Assembly (NCBI RefSeq): GCF_002245355.1
Contig: NZ_NOWF01000004.1
Span: 186,001-250,000, forward strand
DNA from: Paludifilum halophilum
GTDB lineage: Bacteria > Bacillota > Bacilli > Thermoactinomycetales > DSM-45169
Length of the DNA: 64,000 bases
Direction of reading: 5' to 3'
Shown here: piece after piece, positions 27,069-34,921 of the stretch
Position numbering within the stretch: position 1 is the first letter of the stretch
Layout: every line of letters starts with the position of its first letter
The notes under the pieces: generated by a model
Databases searched by the model: none
Seen by the model: only the letters and a program-made list of their open reading frames with translations
Told to the model about the DNA's origin: nothing
Translations under genes and position numbers: made by a program

Positions 27069-27080
27069 CATTCCCCATCA

Positions 27081-27095
27081 CGAATGAAAGAGGTG
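27081..27095 (+). promoter_or_regulatory. RBS-sequestering segment of the erm leader
   Basis: CGAATGAAAGAGGTG contains the erm ribosome binding site. Its ACGAATGAAAGA side is complementary to the leader-peptide coding segment TTTTTCATTCGT at 26986-26996 and nearly so to TTTTTCATTCC at 27064-27074. The two repeated TTTTTCATTC segments can therefore compete for it, which suggests a second, translational layer of control. Pairing was judged by eye. Confidence 0.6.
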
Positions 27096-27102
27096 CTTTT
27101 TT

Positions 27103-27936
27103 GTGTCCAAAAAAAGAAGCCAACCTTTATATAGAAACTTGGGTCAACATTTGATGCACAATAAAAGAATGATCCATGATCTCATCCGAATGGCCGAACT
27201 CCATTCGGATGATCTGGTCGTCGAAATCGGTGCAGGAACCGGTTTATTGACGATACCTATGGCTGAAAAAGCGGGAAAAGTACTGGCTGTAGAAAAAGAT
27301 CCCTTTTTGATTCAAAAGATGCAAAAAAAGATCAGAAAGGGATGCAACATTCGAGTGATTCAACAGGATTTTTTGCGGATAAATCTGCCCAAGCGTCCAT
27401 TCTGTGTGGTGGCGAATATCCCGTACTCCATTACCACCCCGATTCTGAAAAAGCTTCTCGATCGGCCGTCAACCCCTGTTCAAAAGGCTGTATTGGTCAT
27501 GGAAAAGGGAGCGGCCAAACGTTTTACCGCGAATCCGGTAAGGAATCCCCATATCTTGAAATGGCGCATATGGTTTGATATTCAAATGGGGCGAACCATC
27601 CCGCCCCATTGTTTTTCACCCCCGCCCCGTATCGATTCGGCTGTACTTCTCGTTCGAAAAAAAGAACAACCCGGGATTCCCCCCTGCCACCACGCCCGGT
27701 TGATGGCACTGGCCGCAACCGGCCTCAAAAATCCCGGTCTCCCGCTCTCCAGAGTGTTCAAGGGAATCTTCACGTCTTCTCAGATCACTCGTTTAGCAAG
27801 GGATCTGGACATCGACCGGGACATGCCGGTTCAATTTCTGAATGAACAGCAGTGGGAACATTTATTCCGAATCATGATGAAGTATGTTCCGCCTTTCCGG
27901 TGGCCGAAAGTGAAAAACCGAATGCACGGGAATTAG
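27103..27936 (+). CDS. erm: 23S rRNA (adenine-N6)-methyltransferase, Erm family
   Basis: Erm enzymes dimethylate A2058 of 23S rRNA with S-adenosylmethionine and give resistance to macrolides, lincosamides and streptogramin B. The 277-aa protein has SAM motif I EIGAGTGLLT (~41-50), AVEKDP, QDF, and the catalytic motif IV VANIPYSITTP (~102). GQHLMHNKRMI near the start, MEKGAAKRFT and HFSPPPRIDSA-like text resemble the ErmD/ErmK group of Bacillus. GTG start 27103 follows AAAGAGGTG. The C-terminal basic extension is typical of Erm rather than of the KsgA housekeeping enzyme. A terminator follows. Confidence 0.93.
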   Translation: MSKKRSQPLYRNLGQHLMHNKRMIHDLIRMAELHSDDLVVEIGAGTGLLTIPMAEKAGKVLAVEKDPFLIQKMQKKIRKGCNIRVIQQDFLRINLPKRPFCVVANIPYSITTPILKKLLDRPSTPVQKAVLVMEKGAAKRFTANPVRNPHILKWRIWFDIQMGRTIPPHCFSPPPRIDSAVLLVRKKEQPGIPPCHHARLMALAATGLKNPGLPLSRVFKGIFTSSQITRLARDLDIDRDMPVQFLNEQQWEHLFRIMMKYVPPFRWPKVKNRMHGN

Positions 27937-27986
27937 GGAAGCTCTGGGGACGACTGTACCTGATAGGGCTATTCCCGGATCCCTGA

Positions 27987-28014
27987 CTCCCGCCGTGAGG
28001 CGGGGGTGTTTTTT
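27987..28014 (+). terminator. Terminator after erm
   Basis: CTCCCGCC/GGCGGGGG stem with a GTGA loop, then TGTTTTTT. Confidence 0.9.
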
Positions 28015-28204
28015 CCCTTGTGGGGAAACGAAAACGGATCCAGCAGGGTGTGAGTACGGTTGGTAAAATGGTGACTGCCCTACCAGTCATGCATAGAATC
28101 CTTTCTTGTTTTGGCAAATAAACCTTTACTTTTAACGAATGGTCACGGTAACCTGAATGGGTAGAACTCATATTTCCATCCATTTTGACGAAGGGAGGGC
28201 AAGG

Positions 28205-28669
28205 ATGGCGAGGCTGGAGTATCGGTTGGATCATTCGGAAAACGGATATCCCGTTCTCTACTATTATGAACCGATTGATGCCGAGGAGATTTCCACCCGG
28301 ATGGTTTGTGATTATTTCGTCAAGGGGAAGCGGGTCTATGAAAAGATCTCTTGTACCGCCGGACGGAATCAATCGGTGATCCTGGTGAGAGAGGCGGAGG
28401 AAGAGGAAGTGTTAAGCTCAGAGATACTTCAACGTCCGGAGTGGAGCGGACTCCGTCTGGAAGTGCGCGAATTTAGGGAAGAGGCGGTCTATTATCCCGT
28501 CGTCCAAACCATGCATTTTTCCGATGCGGATCATCTCCGGACTTACCTCCAATCCGATGCGTTTGATGTGAATGGTCGACCCTGGCAAAAGACTTCGGCG
28601 GAAATCGATGAAAATCGGCGTGTTTACGTCCTGTACGCCATACCGATCAGCGAGGGGGGATCCCGGTGA
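28205..28669 (+). CDS. Hypothetical protein of the YgiB/ATP-grasp operon, 154 aa
   Basis: Soluble protein, no signal or membrane segment, acidic, not recognised. It begins MARLEYRLDHSENGYPVLYYYEPIDAEEIS. Start ATG 28205 has GGGAGGGCAAGG in front; an upstream in-frame ATG at 28157 has none. Its stop overlaps the GTG start of the next gene (GTGA), so it is the first gene of a translationally coupled operon with the YgiB-like protein, the ATP-grasp enzyme and probably the DUF350 protein. It may assist the enzyme, but this is guess by context. Confidence 0.75.
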   Translation: MARLEYRLDHSENGYPVLYYYEPIDAEEISTRMVCDYFVKGKRVYEKISCTAGRNQSVILVREAEEEEVLSSEILQRPEWSGLRLEVREFREEAVYYPVVQTMHFSDADHLRTYLQSDAFDVNGRPWQKTSAEIDENRRVYVLYAIPISEGGSR

Positions 28670-29067
28670 AAGAGAAGGTCATCCCGGAGCAGGAAAAAGA
28701 GGTTCAAACGGACTTCGGTACCGGACGCACGGCGAAATTGGTCGGCATGTTCGCAGCGACGGCATTAGTGGTAGCAACGGGTTGCAGTCCCGACCGGACG
28801 GCGGAAAAGTGCCGGGACAGGGATAAAGACGGTTACTGTGACGAAGAAGTGTGTGAAGACGAAGATCAGGACGGTTATTGTGACGACGGCAGCGGACGAA
28901 CCGGAAGCAGTCATGTTTACCGGAATGGTAAAAAAGTGTATAAAAAAATTTCCGGTGTCTCATCCGGTTCGAAATCCAAAGGAGGCGGCTCCGGTGTTTC
29001 TTCCGGCTCTAAATCCAAAGGCGGTGTCGGCAGCAGCAGTTCCGGCGGCTGGTTTAGCGGGGGTTGA
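28666..29067 (+). CDS. YgiB-like Ser/Gly-rich membrane-associated protein
   Basis: 133 aa. Residues 22-42 are a hydrophobic segment ending ALVVATGC, which may be a lipobox after an unusually long N-terminal arm or a membrane anchor. It is followed by two Asp-rich loops, DRDKDGYCDEE and DEDQDGYCDDG, shaped like calcium-binding EF-hand or thrombospondin type 3 loops, each with a cysteine, and then a low-complexity Ser/Gly tail with the direct repeat GVSSGSKSKGG. In enterobacteria YgiB is encoded next to the ATP-grasp protein YgiC; the same gene order here makes this the likely functional counterpart. Homology to YgiB itself is weak to the eye. Confidence 0.7.
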   Translation: MKEKVIPEQEKEVQTDFGTGRTAKLVGMFAATALVVATGCSPDRTAEKCRDRDKDGYCDEEVCEDEDQDGYCDDGSGRTGSSHVYRNGKKVYKKISGVSSGSKSKGGGSGVSSGSKSKGGVGSSSSGGWFSGG

Positions 29068-30314
29068 TCTCTCTGTCCACAGCCTACGCACAGCGGCGCC
29101 GCGAGTTGTACGAGCCTATGCGTCGGGAAGGTGTGTTTACCTGGGACTGGTTTTATGGAGAGGAATACGCCTTAGCCTCCATCCATACCATCCCGGCATC
29201 CTTTCAACGGGAGCTGGCCTTCGCGACGGAAGCGTTAGGCGGTATCTTTACCCGGATGGTTTCTGTACTCCGACAGGGAGAGGATGAACTGCTGGAGGAG
29301 TTGGGCTTGCCGGAACCGACTCGGAATGCGGTTCGTCTGTCCGTTGCCGAAGAGGTGCCGACGATCATCGGGCGGTTTGATTTTGCCCGTACCGCCGAGG
29401 GTCTCAAAATGCTGGAATTAAACAGTGATACACCGACCGGAATTGTGGAGGCCTTTTACGTAAACGGCCGGGTTTGTACCGCTTTCGGCATGGAGGATCC
29501 CAACCGGGGAGCCGAAGATGAGCTGGCCGCCGCGTTTCAGGAAATGGTGAGCGAATACCGCTCGAAGCATTATCCCGTCGATCATATCGTCTTTAGTGCC
29601 TTGGGTTGGCATGAAGAAGACGCCGGCACCACCCGTTACCTCATGAACCGGTCCGGACTTTCCGCCCGGTTTGTGCCTTTGGAGGATCTGCGGGTCAAAG
29701 GGGATCGACTCTACGCCGGCACTGGCGAGAAGAGCATCCCCGTCGACGTATGGTACCGGCTTCATGCTTTGGAGATGCTGGCCGAAGATGAAGATCGCGA
29801 TGGTTATCCCACCGGAGTCCATATCCTGGATCTGATCGCCCGGGGAAAACTGGCGGTCATCAACCCCCCAGGGGCCTTCATCGCACAGACCAAAGCCTTG
29901 CAGGCCCTTATCTGGAATCTCCACGAAACCGGACAGTTTTTTACCCCGGAGGAGCATGAGATGATCGATACTTATATGCTTCCGACTTATTTGGAAAATC
30001 GGTTTCAGGGTCGATTCCCCTATGTCGTAAAACCCGTCTTCGGTCGGGAGGGAGGGGCCGTGGTCCTGTGCGACTCCGACGGTTCCGTCGCCGCCAAAGA
30101 CGGAGAACCGGCCTACTGGGATCAAATGATGGTGTACCAGCGGCGGGTGGAACTGGAACAGGTGGAGACGGAGACGATGAAAGGGCTTTTCCGGGGGCAT
30201 CGCCTCTGGGGCTCCTTCCTGGTCAACGGGAAGGCCTCTGCGATTCTCTCCCGGGTGGACGGCCCGATCACTGGCAACCTGTCCTATTATCTGCCGGTGG
30301 GAGTGGAAGGTTGA
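29064..30314 (+). CDS. Glutathionylspermidine-synthase-like ATP-grasp protein (YgiC/YjfC family)
   Basis: The C-terminal domain of glutathionylspermidine synthase ligates a carboxylate to an amine with ATP; stand-alone homologues such as YgiC lack the amidase half and have an unknown substrate, likely peptide- or polyamine-like. The 416-aa protein has RFDFARTAEGLKMLELNSDTPTGIVEAFYVNG near residue 100, FPYVVKPVFGREGGAVVL (ATP-grasp lysine, ~320) and a late GSFLVNGKASAILSR. The start is TTG 29064, overlapping the previous stop (TTGA) after GCGGGGG. Part of the ygiB-ygiC-like operon. Confidence 0.88.
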   Translation: MISLSTAYAQRRRELYEPMRREGVFTWDWFYGEEYALASIHTIPASFQRELAFATEALGGIFTRMVSVLRQGEDELLEELGLPEPTRNAVRLSVAEEVPTIIGRFDFARTAEGLKMLELNSDTPTGIVEAFYVNGRVCTAFGMEDPNRGAEDELAAAFQEMVSEYRSKHYPVDHIVFSALGWHEEDAGTTRYLMNRSGLSARFVPLEDLRVKGDRLYAGTGEKSIPVDVWYRLHALEMLAEDEDRDGYPTGVHILDLIARGKLAVINPPGAFIAQTKALQALIWNLHETGQFFTPEEHEMIDTYMLPTYLENRFQGRFPYVVKPVFGREGGAVVLCDSDGSVAAKDGEPAYWDQMMVYQRRVELEQVETETMKGLFRGHRLWGSFLVNGKASAILSRVDGPITGNLSYYLPVGVEG

Positions 30315-30376
30315 CCCTCATGATATGACTGGAACGGAAGTCTTACGACTGTTGATCGAAAGGAGCTGTTTGATCC

Positions 30377-30814
30377 GTGGACGTTCAATGGCCTTATATC
30401 CTCAACTTTCTGATGTACCTGGGTGTGACCTTACCCTTGGTCATCCTGGGAACCATCCTTTTTCTCTTTACCACTCCCTATCGGGAGTACCGATTGATCA
30501 AAGAAGGAGCGGACACGTCCGACCCGCAAAAAAGGTCCGCCGCCAAAGCCGCCTCCTACGACCTGGGTGGAAAAATTCTCGGTTTGGCCCTCGTGCTGGC
30601 CTCTGCCATCTACCATTCCACCCACCTGGTCGATTTGATCATCTGGGGAGTGATCGGAGCGGTATTCCAAGTCCTCGTCTTCTACCTCTTTGAACTGCTC
30701 ACTCCTTTTCGGGTCGTCTCCGAAATTCCCAAGGGAAACGTCTCCGTCGGTCTGTTCGCCTGTTTTCTAAGTGTCTCCACCGGCCTATTGATGGCGGCTC
30801 TGCTCAGTTATTAA
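30377..30814 (+). CDS. DUF350 family membrane protein (YjfL type)
   Basis: Integral membrane protein of 145 aa with four hydrophobic helices (about residues 8-30, 58-78, 83-106, 122-143). DUF350 proteins are encoded beside glutathionylspermidine-synthase-like proteins in many bacteria (yjfL-yjfC), as here 62 bases downstream. Function is unknown. GTG start with AAAGGAG 11 bases before. The gene closes the operon. Confidence 0.85.
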   Translation: MDVQWPYILNFLMYLGVTLPLVILGTILFLFTTPYREYRLIKEGADTSDPQKRSAAKAASYDLGGKILGLALVLASAIYHSTHLVDLIIWGVIGAVFQVLVFYLFELLTPFRVVSEIPKGNVSVGLFACFLSVSTGLLMAALLSY

Positions 30815-30946
30815 GGCCTGTCTCATCACCTCAGCTTGGTCCCGAGCCGATGTGGTCGTCTATAATCTCCTAACAAAAACAAAAGGATTTCCGCCGACTA
30901 CACCGGCCCTTTCTATCGCGGGGAAATTTGATCATGACACCCCCGG

Positions 30947-31006
30947 AAGGAATCCGATCCCATCGCGTCCGTCCTGGGGCGGGATGGGACGGGTTCCTTG
31001 ATTTTT
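30947..31006 (+). terminator. Large terminator hairpin after the DUF350 gene
   Basis: AAGGAA.CC and GATCCCATC pair with GGGATGGGA and GGTTCCTT across a GC-rich loop, followed by GATTTTT. The rest of the 400-base gap up to the next gene is AT-rich and shows no gene. Confidence 0.75.
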
Positions 31007-31214
31007 GGAAGCAGTTTTTGTTTTAAAAGTTTTAAACGATTAACTGTTTAATTGATGGTACACTTGCGGTCATTTTAAAATTTATTATATTGCAAAAACC
31101 TATTTTCTTTCCTCATCATATGATATAAAATGAATTTCGGAAAAATAAGTAACTTGGGTAGACGACTCTAAATCTTAAAGATATGAATGATAATATCTTT
31201 AATGAGGTGTTCCA

Positions 31215-32179
31215 ATGAACATATCAGAAATTCAACAGATAGGTACAGTTGTCAGAAAGGTGCGAAAGGAGAGGGGGCTCCGATTGGGAGATCTAGCGGA
31301 TGAAAATATATCATCTGCTACAATCAGTAACATTGAACGCAGTGTTCCTCATGTTCATGACTCCAAAGTTTATTACCTATTGGACAAGCTGAAAATCGGA
31401 GGGAATGAAGGATCGGAGGTCATGTATGAAGAAGAAAATATTCTAAGAAATTCACTTCTAAAATTAAAATTAGTATCTATACTGTGGAAATCCGGAAAGG
31501 CTGAAGCGGCCATTTAATTACTCAAAAAAATGAATATTGAGGATGAAAATATTTATTCGGCCTATTTCCACTATCTTATGGGACTCTGTTTTCAAGAACT
31601 TAAAGAAGAAGTCAAATCGGAACAGGAGTTTATGAAGTCTATTCAACTTTACAACCAAAACGATCTTGATAACAATCTTAAGGCGGATTGCTACAAGGAG
31701 CTTGGGCTCCTCAGTTATCTAGAAAATGATCTGGAAAAGGCCCTTGAACATACCGAAAGCGGAATTGATGCATTTGTGAAAAATGGGACAAACCAAAGGC
31801 TTAAGTATGTTCTCTATCGAAATAAGGCCGTTTATTTAGAAAAGATGGGAAGAATCAATGAAGGTATGGATATTGTTCAACAAATATGGGATTCCAAAGA
31901 TGAAATCAATGAACCGGAGACTCTTTAAACTTTTATTGGTTGAAGTCGGAGTTTTCCCGCAGAATGAAAATTTATGATGTAGCCATTCAGTTAGCATTTG
32001 AAGGGCTTGAAATAGCAGAAAATAATACTCATTATAAGTATATCTTTGATTTTTGGACTCTATTGGGTGCCATATATACGGCTACTTCCAGTTTGGAAGA
32101 GGCGGAAGATTGCTTTGATACGGCTCTTTCAATGAAACACAAACTGGAATCGGAAAAAACTGCGACGACAACCGGCTGA
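31215..32179 (+). pseudogene. RRNPP-type regulator (HTH + tetratricopeptide repeats), broken
   Basis: The N-terminal 70 residues are an XRE helix-turn-helix (GTVVRKVRKERGLRLGDLADENISSATISNIERS), followed by TPR-like helices (AYFHYLMGLCFQELKEE, ADCYKELGLLSYLENDLEKALEHTESGI, FWTLLGAIYTATSSLEEAEDCFDTALS). Such proteins respond to secreted peptides in Bacillales. Two lesions are visible: an in-frame TAA at 31515-31517 and a single-base loss near 31923-31930 that shifts the frame; the 3' end is then cut by IS110-family sequence at about 32160. The gene is AT-rich compared with its surroundings, which suggests it was acquired. An AATGAGGTG RBS precedes the ATG. No cognate peptide gene remains next to it. 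Confidence 0.8.
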
Positions 32180-33290
32180 ACCAGGATCTAAACCGAGTCA
32201 AAGGGCGGATTCACAACTGGCTGGACCGGTATTTCCCTGAGTATCGGGAGGTCTTTAAAAGTTGGGAAGGCAAGGCGTCCATGATGGCGCTGAAGCACTT
32301 TCCCTTTCCGCAAGATGTAATTCAGCTGGGAGTCGACGGGGTGGTGACCCAGTGGAAGACCGAAGTGAAACGCGTAGTCGGAAAAAAACGGCACAAGACC
32401 TGGTCGAAGCCGCCGCCGACTCCATTGGCCTGACCGAAGGGGTGGAAATGGCGCGGGTCGAGCTGTCCATGCATCTCGAACAGTACGAGGGGTTCAGCCG
32501 CCAGATGGAACAACTGATGGAGTGGGTACAACAACTTTTGCAGGAGATTCCGGAAGCCATCCCGATGATGGCCATCCCTGGAGTGGGCATGGTGACCGTG
32601 GCCGGGTTTCTGTCGGAGGTGGGGGACGTGTCCGGTTATGAGTATCCGCAGCAGATCATCAAGCTGGCGGGGTTGAACCTGAAGGAAAACCGCTCCGGCC
32701 AACATAAAGGGCAAACCCGAATCAGCAAGCGGGGACGCCCGCGGTTAAGGTCCCTGTTATTCCAATGTACCTTGATACTGGTAGCCAAGAATCCCGAGTT
32801 TAAAGCCCTGCACCGGAACTGGACCACCCGGAGGGAGAATCCATTGAAGAAAAAACAATCGCTGGTAGCGTTATGCGGCAAACTCATCCGTGTGCTCTTT
32901 GCCTTGAGTCGGAAACAAACACCGTATGATGGGGCTAAAATGTTACGTGACCGAGAACGAGGAACGTTACAGGAAGTCACTTAAGACCTTTTGCATGATC
33001 TCGCTTGAAACCCTTTGAGGATTTCAGACAAACGAAGCACGGATGAGCCGGGAGTATTTTTTCCATACGGGCATGGGACCCAGCAAAGGAGCTTACCCGG
33101 CCTCCACCTCTTGACAGGCGGAACGAAGGAATGAAAGGGCCGATCATGGACTCTGTGAGACATGGGAGGGTATGCCTCAAGGGTGAAAGTGGAGATCCAA
33201 TGGGTGACCATATGTTGGAGAAAGTCGAGAGGCGTTTCTTCCAACGACCCTTTCCATCCAGAAACACATTCCTTCAAAATAGAGTCGTAA
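32160..33290 (+). mobile_element. IS110-family insertion sequence remnant
   Basis: The transposase remnant and the following 300 bases of GC-rich non-coding DNA differ in composition from the AT-rich sequence on either side. IS110 elements carry functional non-coding ends, and the tract after the transposase stop may be that end. No terminal repeats were found, as expected for this family; the right limit is approximate. Confidence 0.55.
32163..32984 (+). pseudogene. IS110-family transposase, 5'-truncated and frameshifted
   Basis: From about 32163 one frame reads DNRLNQDLNRVKGRIHNWLDRYFPEYREVFKSWEGKASMMALKHFP, then a shift at the A-run near 32386 leads into QDLVEAAADSIGLTEGVEMARVELSMHLEQ and the transposase_20 domain (IPMMAIPGVGMVTVAGFLSEVGDVSGYEYPQQIIKLAGLNLKENRSG). 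This is the middle and C-terminal part of an IS110 transposase; the N-terminal DEDD catalytic domain is missing. It disrupted the regulator gene upstream. GC content jumps at the junction. Confidence 0.88.
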
Positions 33291-34128
33291 GCTTGGAATG
33301 TCTGTGTCCCAAAATTGGAGAACGAGCGAGGAAAAGTGAGAAATTATTTTAATGAGGGAGAAGGTATGTAAAGTATATGTATGGAGGATCGAAATGGTTA
33401 AAATATCCATATGGTTTTGGGGATGATTGGATGGTACACTAAACTCCCACACACATATATTTTAGTTTCTCGCTTCAAGGGGTCACCGTAACAGGGGTAG
33501 AACCAGCAACTCTACGGTTAAACCCAAATTGGTGATTTGTGAATGACCTGGTCGGGATATAACACAACGCTGCGAAAACCGCAATAAGAGGTCACCTGAC
33601 CATTTCGGGTGTACGATCCGCTAAACGCTCCTATTGTCAATTGTGATGGAGACCACTCACTGTAGACTGAAAGAGGACCGGCGCGGCGGCAAGGGATTAT
33701 CAATTGGGCATCCTTCTTGTAGTACACAAATTTGTTTTACGTAACTGACTGATCAAACACATCCCATTGGGTTTAACTCATGGCCTCCTTTTCAATGGTA
33801 AAGATCGGGAAATCGTCTTTGCTTCATGGTTACGGGACAATCACAGTAAGCTAAAAACGGATCAGATATGAGTCATCCTCAATACCCGTATCTTGTCCAT
33901 TTTTCCCCTCCTCTAACGGTAACACTAGATATCATTTTGGCTGTCCTGCTAGACAGCCCTTCTCTTTGCATAACCTCCCCGGATTTTATGCATACATTGT
34001 GGCACAAGCGGGAAAGGGGGGGGGTGAAAAAAACCTTTAACCCTAGAAAAAAACAAGGAGTTCCCACCCGTTTGTATAAATGTTATATGAAAAGCCCCCG
34101 GGACGCGTAAAACCTGAGGGGAACGTGC
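33291..34128. other. Low-coding accessory DNA
   Basis: This AT-rich stretch has no frame with a convincing RBS and family signature except the small fragment at 33518-33727. It looks like decayed DNA between the IS110 remnant and the sulfur island. Confidence 0.5.
33518..33727 (-). pseudogene. Unrecognised C-terminal protein fragment
   Basis: A frame of 69 codons on the minus strand reads like real protein (SEWSPSQLTIGAFSGSYT, QVTSYCGFRSVVLYPDQVIHK) and ends with TAA. It has no clear RBS, starts at a GTG in a broken context and matches nothing I recognise. It is best read as the tail of a lost gene. Confidence 0.3.
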
Positions 34129-34174
34129 AAACCGCCTGAAACCCTTGTCGTTTAAAGGATAAAGGCGGTTTTTA
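34129..34174. terminator. Terminator-like hairpin before the sulfur island
   Basis: AAACCGCCT/AGGCGGTTT stem, 25-base loop and T5 on the plus side; A-run on the other side could make it bidirectional. Confidence 0.65.
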
Positions 34175-34250
34175 AATAGGATCGATAACATTACTTTTGA
34201 TATATGATACCTTGATCCGTTTTTATATGGAAGCCAATGAAAATAAATAA

Positions 34251-34279
34251 TTGACATCCCTACATCCAATTCCTATAAT
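34251..34279 (+). promoter_or_regulatory. Consensus SigA promoter of the CsoR-like gene
   Basis: TTGACA and TATAAT with exactly 17 bases between: the best promoter in the window. Such a strong promoter needs a repressor, and an operator-like palindrome overlaps its -10. Confidence 0.85.
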
Positions 34280-34299
34280 ACACATAGGTGTACAAGTAT
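34278..34299. promoter_or_regulatory. Operator-like site 1 (sulfur-island family)
   Basis: ATACACAT, spacer AGGTGT, ACAAGTAT: matches the ATACATAT-N6-ATATGTAT pattern seen upstream of other genes of the island. It covers the -10 end and start point, so the CsoR-like gene probably represses itself. Confidence 0.6.
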
Positions 34300-34322
34300 T
34301 TAACAAGGGGTTGTCCGAGGAA

Positions 34323-34589
34323 ATGCAATACTCCGATGATATGAAACGCCGTCTGCGTCGAATCGAAGGGCAGATCGGGGGTGTTTTGCGGATGATGGAC
34401 CAGGAAAAACCATGCAAAGATGTTGTTTCACAACTCTCGGCGATCCGTTCTGCCATCGATCGTGCAACTGCCTATACGGTTAGTCGCCACCTTGAACAAT
34501 GCATTCGGGAAGAGTTGGAAAGTGATCAGGCAGGTGATACAGAAAAACTGGTCCAAGAGGCCATCAACCTACTTGTGAAAAGCCGATAA
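34323..34589 (+). CDS. CsoR/RcnR/CstR-family transcriptional repressor
   Basis: Small all-helical metal- or persulfide-sensing repressor. The protein (88 aa from this ATG) has the family core KRRLRRIEGQIGGVLRMMDQEKPCKDVVSQLSAIRSAIDRA and the second sensor region SRHLEQCIREEL. The Cys, His, Cys arrangement (PCKD, then His and Cys in HLEQC) equals that of copper sensor CsoR, while the neighbourhood is that of persulfide sensor CstR; sensing ligand is thus open. The start is uncertain: ATG 34323 directly follows CCGAGGA, TTG 34311 follows AAGGGG too closely. Confidence 0.85.
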   Translation: MQYSDDMKRRLRRIEGQIGGVLRMMDQEKPCKDVVSQLSAIRSAIDRATAYTVSRHLEQCIREELESDQAGDTEKLVQEAINLLVKSR

Positions 34590-34591
34590 CG

Positions 34592-34638
34592 ACAAACAAG
34601 CGGGCCCCTCAGAAGGAATTACCCGCTTGTTTGTTTTA
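34592..34638. terminator. Bidirectional terminator between converging repressor genes
   Basis: ACAAACAAGCGGG/CCCGCTTGTTTGT is a perfect 13-bp stem with a T-run on the plus side and an A-run on the other, between the two convergent CsoR-family genes. Confidence 0.9.
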
Positions 34639-34890
34639 GCGACTTCTCACCAGAAGCCGGACGGCTTCATCCACTGGATTAGTCACAGAACTATCGGAAT
34701 CGTTCGTAAGACATTCCTTCAGGTTGTCCGCTACCACCGCCGCTGCTGTACGATCCATTGCACTTCGGACAGCGGAAAGTTGTGCCACGACCTCTTTACA
34801 AGATTTCTCCTGCTCCATCATCCGAAGGACACCCCGGACCTGTCCTTCCACCCGGTGGATCCGGTTCATCTGTTCTTTCCGATATTTCAT
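34636..34890 (-). CDS. cstR: CstR-like persulfide-sensing repressor
   Basis: Second CsoR-family protein, 84 aa. Core RIHRVEGQVRGVLRMMEQEKSCKEVVAQLSAVRSAMDR, then ADNLKECL. Here the position of the copper-ligand His of CsoR is Asn (NLKEC), leaving two cysteines, as in CstR, which forms di- to tetrasulfide cross-links with reactive sulfur. The ATG is preceded by GAGGAGGGATGGGAG. It is the last gene of the minus-strand sulfur operon. The cst context (TauE, TusA, rhodanese-PDO) supports CstR. Confidence 0.82.
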   Translation of the reverse strand: MKYRKEQMNRIHRVEGQVRGVLRMMEQEKSCKEVVAQLSAVRSAMDRTAAAVVADNLKECLTNDSDSSVTNPVDEAVRLLVRSR

Positions 34891-34921
34891 CTCCCATCCC
34901 TCCTCTCTGGAAGACTGTCAT

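Noticed and set aside
27103-27936. KsgA (16S rRNA dimethyladenosine transferase)
   Set aside because: The ErmD-like sequence features, the basic C-terminal tail and the drug-type attenuator point to Erm; KsgA genes normally lie beside rnmV.
33131-33352. 73-codon plus-strand frame after the IS110 remnant
   Set aside because: No RBS, no family resemblance; both strands are open here because of composition in the IS end.
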